Below, in pieces: positions 57,756 through 64,000 of a DNA stretch of 64,000 nucleotides. Source of the stretch: Enoplolaimus lenunculus (lineage: Eukaryota > Nematoda > Enoplea > Enoplida > Thoracostomopsidae). Location of the stretch: contig JASANG010003242.1 in NCBI GenBank assembly GCA_030248215.1, forward strand, positions 62,001-126,000, read 5' to 3'. Made by a program: the position numbers and the translations under genes. Below the pieces are notes generated by a model. It searched no databases. It saw nothing but the letters and a program-made list of their open reading frames with translations, and had not been told where the DNA came from. Position 1 is the stretch's first letter. The number at the start of each line of letters is the position of its first letter.

Positions 57756-59166
57756 CGCGTGGCATTTGCTAAACAGGCTTTTCAAGACTGGGCTATTTCG
57801 AAACGCAAAAGGTATCCTTCAACACCACAAAATCTTGGATCCTTCACTGTCCTTAATAGCAACCTTACGGTTCTGCGGGCGAATACCTTTTCAGTACACA
57901 CAGGCCTGTGTCAGCTCACATTGCTGTAGGACTAAAAGTTCCTCGTATACAAGGAATTTCGATGACTTACAAGCAAGGTTGAAAATTTCCTGTGGCGCAA
58001 ACTGTTTCCAGGAGGGCGCATCCCCATGGCGCCCTCTGGATACTGGTCCGAGTACACACAGATCACTTATGGTAACTCAAAAGTGGCGACTATAATAGCG
58101 TACATGGCGCTATGTAATTTAATATACTTCTCACATAATCGGCCAAAACAACGATTTATTACGACAACCAGAACAACTGTTCCAATGATGACAATGCTTA
58201 AAATGAAACAATCGGGCGAAATTAGCTATGATCACAAAGTTATCTCGTATAATGCAATTTTATCTTGGTCAAATACACTGCTGAAAAACGGTTGGCTTAA
58301 CAATTTCTTACGGTATAGCGCTATACTTCTCGTTCAGAGACGTACAATACCGAACAGGGCAGGACGGCGCCACGCGTCAACAAATGTCTATTTCCAAATT
58401 GAAATGCAGCCCCAAGCGGCAATACCTACACGTGCGTTGTGGCACAGTGCCGGATGTAGTGAAAAACATAGAACTCAGCCCTGCACGCTACCGACGGGTA
58501 CACGCGGGTCGGGAAAGAACATTTCGATGCGAGTAAAGAATTTTAATGTGCGGGTAAAAAATTTTTAATCTTTACCCACCTAAAGTTTTCATAAGAAACG
58601 GCAAACAACCGGTCAAAATACATAGCTAGTATTCGACACAAACAAACCAGATTGCGAAGATTATAATGTAGAAAAACTTTAATTTCTAAACTGTTTTACC
58701 GTATATAAGTGGAAAATATGCATTGCACTCCTAAGACTTGATGATAAATCGAAAATTTATTGTGGCTTTCTGAATGGCATCTGGTCAGCAATATGTCTTA
58801 TTCCATTTGACCACATTCTTTGCGTTCCTATGGCTGTTATATTTTTCTTTGGTTTGGAACAATATATTTAAAAGTTTTCTGGATAATAGAACGAACCCAA
58901 AATTTGTTACATCTCAAACAAATAGACATATTTTTAAGCCATCATAACTTAATTCAACCTGCCTGACCGGTTATAGTTCAACCACCTCATGCGGGTTTCA
59001 CGTTATAACTGGGATGAAAAGACGTGTTGCAGGTAATCATATGATACTAGAATTTGAAATTTCAATTTCTTGCATTTAAGAATATACATATTTAGAGGAA
59101 TATTCCATAGAAAACAAAAACGTAGAGCTAATTCACCATTCGAAATCTTACTAAGTTGTTTTTTCT

Positions 59167-59172
59167 TTTATT
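59167..59172 (-). terminator. Candidate poly(A) signal of the phosphatase gene
   Basis: AATAAA on the minus strand, about 280 nt past the stop codon at 59454. It is the nearest canonical hexamer I found downstream. Confidence 0.4.
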
Positions 59173-59453
59173 AGTGCGTGCAAATTACATTGCCCTGTAT
59201 AATGTCGTGATATTTGCAGAATTTTGGATTATATCACATTCGCATAAATGTCACGTGGTATCATTTGACATACGACTACTTGTATACGATGACAACTTGA
59301 GAGCAGTGGTTTGTACGCCAATATCATGTGACACTCACATTCTGCTGGCATACCCGCTATTTACATCACATTTCGTGTTGACGTCGATGTAACGTGAACA
59401 AAACATACTCCAAGCTGCCTCCGTTATAACGTGAACCCCGCATACATCTCCTA

Positions 59454-61565
59454 TCATCTGCCATTGGCGTTGTTTTGAGTTTTAAATGTCGTTGGCTTAA
59501 TGCCAAATTCATCAAAATAAACATCCGGTAGTTCACGCTGTCCATAACGAGTCCGTAACATTTGAACGGTATTTTTGCCGTCGTTCAACTTCGCTTCATA
59601 TCGAATCAGTTGTCTCCAAAATCCTATATTTGGTGCAATTACTGAACGTTGCTTTTTAACTAAATGATACGCATCTTTCAATGTCATGCCTTGAAAACGA
59701 ATTAAATAAGCCAACACAAGAGTTGATGACCGACTGATTCCGGCTGCACAATGGACGAGGACCTTGCCGCCTGAAATATGAGCCACACAATCTTTAAGTT
59801 ATAGACCCGCAAAATGGCGTCCTGCCCGAACTCCGCCTGAGACCCACACCGCCGTTATGTTTAAGATGTCCACACGATAGCAACCTACCCGAACTTGTAG
59901 TCAGCATCAAAATTTAGAGGGTCAATATTCAGAGGAACGAGCACAAATGTTTCATAAATTATAGTCTGAGCAAAACTTGACCATAAGAAGACAAAATTGT
60001 TTCATGATACTGGGCACATGACCCATCCAGAGTGGGATGTGGGTAAGGAATTTTTTTGCCCAACCCGAGCTCTACCCACGCGAATAATATTTGTATCCGC
60101 TGGTTTTACCCACTCTAGAAAACATCTACCCACTATCCACCTTTTACACGCGCCAGAAGTTAAACCAGTATTTTAAAGATTACTCGTGATTTGCACTGTA
60201 ATGAAGTTTTGCGTTATAGCTCCGATGAATTTTACATCTGAATGCTTACTAGAAACAACCAAATTTCAAACTCAACTAAAAGCACAGAACTTTTGCGTTT
60301 TCAACACTCACTGACTAGCTTAGTTTTAATAGCGTATATTTTTACACTTTAACTCTTAAAGGTTTGGCGCGGGTAAAAACTGTGAATTTTTATCCCGCGT
60401 GATACAAATCTTTACCCGCGGGTATAACCGCGGCTAAAGTTTCTTACTCAACCCACGTTGACCCGCAGGGTAGCCGCGGGTACCCGTGGGAAAGTCCCGC
60501 TCTGGACTCATCCTTGGCTACTGAAACGGGTCTACCGGGGCGCTTACACTCAACTGGACATATAAGATAATAGGTTGCACACGTGTTTTGATTCGGTTGC
60601 TGCTTAGTGCTCGGTTAAACAATTGGCTCAAGAGTCAAAAAAACTTCGTGCTCGCAACCCTGGCTCACAATTTATGTGTTTCATTTATTCTCATGAAACG
60701 AACTCCTGGCTACAGTACGACCCATACAGTAGACACTGTTCATGGCCATGAATGAACAGTACAAAATATAAAAATAGCCATTCAATCTTGCTTGCCATCC
60801 ATGAAACCAGAAACTGTCAGTAGCAGATGTGGTGTCAGAAAACCTACACAACGGCCAACGTAACGTATTTTAACACCAAATTCTTTCAATGCTGCCAAAG
60901 TATTCAGAAAAGATTTGTAGAAATGGCGGCCAATGTTACTTTTAGGGCCGTAACAACAGATTAAACATATTTCTAAGCCTTAGCCTAGTGTTCAAAAAAG
61001 CGTATTTCTAAGCCTAAGTCTAATCCTAAACAAAACAATGTACTCTTGAACCTATTAATCGTACTCTTTGTCAGACCCATCAGAAACTGGGACGCCAATA
61101 AAAACAAACTTTGATTGAAAAAATCAAAATTATTCTAATATAAAATTGTTCGAATGCTGTCGAAATATTCTTCGACCCAGAAACCGAAAACGAGATCCTC
61201 ATACTGGTGCCTCTTATACTCCGATGTAGTTACAAGACAGTGTCGCCCTGCCAGCAGGTCCAAATTTGACGATAGTCGGTTTCCGCCTCGCCTGCCGTAC
61301 CTTTATCATGAGCTTGTTTGATTCGGCGTGTTGCTTCATCAAAATAAATATCAAGCACCGCGTGTTCGTTATCATCGACTCCAATATGAAAATAATCGTC
61401 AATATCCGGTGGCGGCTGTGATCGTTTGATGTTTGTCGCATCAATAATACACGTTATACCACGAGACTTGTATACTTCCGGTTGGGCACACGTGAATCCG
61501 CCCATATAGATATTGTCAGTAATTTGTGAGCATGTATTGATAGATGAGAATATACGTTGAGCCAT
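59454..61565 (-). CDS. Atypical dual-specificity phosphatase, DUSP14/18/21 type
   Basis: Two exons on the minus strand: 61565-61301 and 59770-59454, joined in phase 1 (GT-AG), giving 193 aa; DUSP18 has 188. Residues 9-24 (INTCSQITDNIYMGGF) match the family's SQIT...LYI opening. The signature HCAAGISRS (residues 95-103) carries the nucleophile C96 and arginine R102. The general acid is probably D65 in VDDNEH. The C-terminal GFWRQLIRYEAKL, then GKNTVQM and PDVYFDE, is the extension typical of DUSP14/18/21/28 and not of kinase-binding MKPs. It is predicted to dephosphorylate phospho-Ser/Thr/Tyr proteins in the cytosol or at mitochondria. No CH2/rhodanese domain is present. The start is the first ATG of the open frame. 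All expected catalytic residues are present. Confidence 0.93.
60028..60504. mobile_element. hAT-type MITE in the phosphatase intron
   Basis: The ends CAGAGTGGGA and TCCCGCTCTG are inverted, with flanking 8-mers gacccatc (60020-60027) and gactcatc (60505-60512). Repeated tacccgcg/cgcgggta-type motifs cluster near both ends. A fragment of the same family is at 58440-58560 (gcgggtcgggaaagaacatt). Confidence 0.8.
60932..61105 (+). mobile_element. TTAGGC-core MITE in the phosphatase intron
   Basis: It starts near ggccaatgttacttttaggg and ends near cagaaactgggacgccaata, the same subfamily as 467-626. It includes atttctaagccttagcctag and ttctaagcctaagtctaatc. It sits in the intron of the DUSP gene, 196 bp downstream (on the minus strand) of the first exon. 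Confidence 0.7.
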
Positions 61566-61689
61566 TGTTCATTGTGAACCCTTGCCGTATTCTCATGCAA
61601 AACACTCGAAGGACTACTATACTTAATTTACATTTGTTGTGTATTCTATAATGCTTGGATCGTGCAGATTTTCGCCACCGTTCGGCTTA

Positions 61690-61795
61690 CGACAACGTTT
61701 GCCTATGCCCACAGTATGAGCATAAACCTTTGTCTAAAGATTTCCAAAAGTCAAACGTTTAGTCTAAGCCTAAACCTTAACCTAAAATAATGGGA
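61690..61795 (+). mobile_element. Remnant of a TTAGGC-core MITE
   Basis: agtctaagcctaaaccttaa and the preceding tgtctaaagatttccaaaag resemble the family core and its ctaaagctt block. The ends cannot be assigned with confidence. It lies about 130-230 bp upstream of the phosphatase start codon. Confidence 0.4.
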
Positions 61796-62767
61796 AAATG
61801 TATACATGAACCGAATGCTCGTTATTCCAATGAAAACATGATGGGGAATACAGATATATCTTGGAAATTGCATGCGAATGGAAACAGTAACAGATTTAGA
61901 TATTTCTGGCGGGAAGCTCGGGCATATACATGTCATAAAAAGGAGACATTAAATGTACCGCTTTAAATAGTAGGAAAAATCCAAAATTAAAAATTTTCAG
62001 GTCAGGACATTGGCTGAGTTTTCGAAATCTTACTTATATAATTTCAGTTGGACTTTGTATACCTGAACGGTTAATTTGTTATCTATCAGATTTTGTCAGC
62101 GGCTTAAGTATTTTACTTAACTTAAGTACGCTTTTAAAAACGACAAAATGACTAGGTAATTACTTAGTACGTACTTAAGTACCAAGTGATTACTAAAGTA
62201 CGACATCAGAAACCCAACCATTTTATTTCCAAAATTTTTCTGACAGAGAGTAAAGTTCGTACTTCCCCCACTGGATCCGTTAGTAAATAGAGACAATACA
62301 GGTCCATATGTATCCAAAATAGCACTGCTTAAGTAAAAGCAGTTTGAAAGTTCGAAAAAACTTTTCGGGTTTTTCGGTAACTTTTCTATTTTGAAACGTT
62401 ATCCAGATTACCATAGCCTTCGTTTCCGCTGACTAATATTCCAAACCAAAAATCCAATTCATGAATATATCATTCGAATTGCGCGTGACGTGGCACAGTT
62501 CCGCCCTAAACTAAAACTTTCTTCCCAAACTGAGTCGAGTATTCAGAAGCTTTTATGTCCGATAGCTTCGAATAGCAGACTACGTTGCTTGAATACGACC
62601 CAAATAAAAAATTATTAATCTGACTAAAAATTTAAAAACACAACTTCCCTGCATTTAAAAACGGTTCCAAAAGCTTGCACACGAACTACACCGGACAACT
62701 TATAGCCATAACATTGGTTAACCCCCTTAACAAAGGGAAACAACCCTACTTAAAATACAAAATAATT

Positions 62768-62943
62768 GGCCAATGTAAAGAACAGAAGCGGAACAGCATT
62801 ATATATAAGCTTATTCCTAAGCCTAAGCCTAAGAATGAGCATATTCCTTAGCCTAAGCCAAGCAAAAAAAATAGTCTAAAGCTTAAGCTTACTCTTTTCT
62901 AGTCTCACAGAAAAACGTTCCGCCCCTGATGTTTACATGAACC
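62768..62943 (+). mobile_element. Intact TTAGGC-core MITE, perfect 8-bp duplication
   Basis: A 176-bp element bounded by AAATAATT (62760-62767 and 62944-62951). The left end is ggccaatgtaaagaacag; the right end is gatgtttacatgaacc, inverted. The core is ttcctaagcctaagcctaag, spacer aatgagcatattcc, then ttagcctaagccaagc. The block tctaaagcttaagcttac is uninterrupted, which makes this copy the reference for reading the nested insertion at 889-1159. Confidence 0.85.
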
Positions 62944-63467
62944 AAATAATTAGTGGCTTGCTCTACTAACTTGGTCCCGTATATCAATGCCGAAAAAGAC
63001 AGCTAAATCAACGAGAAAACTCTAGACAATCAATACAGGAACATAAAAGATTACCCTAAATCACCGGCTTGAAACCCAACGACAAGTGCCACAAGGTTAG
63101 CAACAACCGGTACAACAAACAATCCTAAAACGTCTATAGATTGCGCATATACCAATATATGGCAATTGAACCACACAAAGTTTCCTTTTTTTATATATAC
63201 AACATCTATACGTTTCCAGAAAAAACCTCGACAACAAAAAACAACAAAACTGCTGTCCCAATTGCCTTTATACTCCGTGTTGCCGCTGTGTACACAGTAG
63301 GTGAAGAGTGTTTGAGGATGTAGTACCTATATAAAAAGATTTAACACAAATACATCTGCTCCTGCAACTCAATTTAAAGCAGGTCCGTTTCTAACGGGGG
63401 TAACGGTGTCATAATAGCTTAAGCACGTGATCGCCTCTCCGTCAAAACAATTATTCTACAGCGTCAG

Positions 63468-63570
63468 TCTGGTGCAACCGGAATTACAACTTACCGGAAC
63501 CGGAATTTGAAAAACTTACCGGAAACGGAACCGGAAAATGAAAAAATACATGCTATCTAAAAATTCATTT
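63468..63570. mobile_element. Left end of a CCGGAA-type hAT MITE
   Basis: tctggtgcaaccggaattac, aacttaccggaaccgg and ccggaaaatgaaaaaataca match the family start. The remainder is not recognisable. Confidence 0.55.
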
Positions 63571-63670
63571 TATTTTTTTGTAATATTATTGGTGAAATAT
63601 TCCCTAGTTGGAGATAGGTATTTACTGTATCTGCTGTATTTTAAATTTTCATAATGCACCAAGACGAAAT

Positions 63671-64000
63671 CTACAGTAGTGACCCTAATAAACGGGGGGG
63701 ACTGATATTTATTTGGCCTCTCCAGAGGGTCCTTACCCCCATGTTATTCGGTTACGGATTGTTATTTATTTCCACCCCGCCCTCCGCTACTGATACATAT
63801 TCGGCATTGCAACTATCCGTTGAATTAAACGTTTTTTGCCTTGCATCAAAACCTTGAGCGATATGCAGTTATACTTCGTAATGTTACTTTCAAAATTTAA
63901 GCACGCTTTATAGTTTTGAACTCAACTTTATTTGGTCCTGGAGTCCTTCGTGCACTACAATTAGGGATAATTGACATTTTTGGACACTGATTAGGGTTTA
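63671..64000. mobile_element. TA-flanked MITE, cut by the window end
   Basis: tacagtagtgaccctaataa, tattcggcattgcaactatc, aaaaccttgagcgatatgca and gataattgacatttttgg follow the element at 7245-7634 in order. The right end lies beyond the window. Confidence 0.75.

Larger units (their letters stand above)
50631..59453. other. Repeat-rich stretch upstream of SOBP exons
   Basis: SOBP's missing 5' exons could lie here or beyond the window, but no first FCS finger was found by eye. The content is dispersed elements (listed separately), a TA-rich patch at 55060-55130 and plain AT-rich sequence. The longest open frames, near 57766-58568, overlap repeats and resemble no protein family. Confidence 0.5.
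61566..64000. other. Region upstream of the phosphatase gene
   Basis: It should contain the phosphatase promoter, which is not identifiable by eye. It contains a TTAGGC-MITE remnant, the intact TTAGGC-core MITE, a palindromic cttaagtac-rich patch at 62105-62210 (similar patch at 29030-29105), the CCGGAA fragment at 63468 and the TA-flanked element at 63671. Confidence 0.5.

Noticed and set aside
58026-58568. A 180-codon open frame on the plus strand
   Set aside because: It overlaps dispersed-repeat fragments (57910-58050 and 58440-58560), shows no domain or family resemblance and has no splice or poly(A) context. A chance open frame is the simplest reading.
1-64000. Autonomous transposons, retroviral or LINE coding sequence
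   Set aside because: No transposase catalytic motif, reverse transcriptase or integrase motif was recognised in any frame. All mobile elements seen are non-autonomous.

Overview
The window is invertebrate nuclear DNA: AT-rich, with GT-AG introns, no bacterial-style gene packing, and metazoan protein families. Short interstitial runs of TTAGGC, the canonical nematode telomere unit, recur at about seventeen places, which points to a nematode. A repeat-swollen early-branching (clade I) nematode is my guess only. Five coding loci are supported. (1) An R3HCC1/R3HCC1L-like gene on the minus strand (10011-19896), modelled in eight phase-compatible exons giving 1051 aa. (2) An unrecognised 3'-terminal exon on the minus strand (23473-23823). 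(3) An organellar Na+/H+ exchanger of the NHE6/7/9 type on the plus strand (25763-39106), modelled in seventeen exons giving 739 aa, with an alternative last exon. (4) The 3' part of a sine-oculis-binding-protein (SOBP) homologue on the minus strand (42622-50630), with long Asn and Gln runs. (5) A two-exon atypical dual-specificity phosphatase of the DUSP14/18/21 type on the minus strand (59454-61565, 193 aa).

Layout: 1-10010 is gene-free and packed with short non-autonomous transposons. 10011-19896 is the R3HCC1L-like gene; its large intron holds a ~170-bp satellite, a mariner-type MITE with a GC-rich core, and a stray duplicated exon. 20000-25760 is repeats plus the orphan exon. 25763-39106 is the exchanger, with MITEs in its introns. 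39107-42621 is gene-free. 42622-50630 is SOBP. 50631-59453 is repeat-rich and gene-free. 59454-61565 is the phosphatase, with a hAT-type MITE in its intron. 61566-64000 is repeats. No transposase or reverse-transcriptase reading frame was recognised, so the mobile DNA here looks entirely non-autonomous.

The genes do not form a pathway: an endosomal cation exchanger, a nuclear zinc-finger cofactor, a phosphatase and a poorly characterised RRM-like protein. The most unusual content is the mobile DNA. One 160-200 bp family has GGCC(A)ATGTAAA-type ends, 8-bp target duplications and a core built of TTAGGC units. A second family is a piggyBac-type (TTAA) element carrying a tRNA-like module with recognisable A and B boxes. 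One copy of the second is inserted inside a copy of the first, so the TTAA target can be read directly. All exon models are hand-built from splice sites, phase and family resemblance, with no transcript support.
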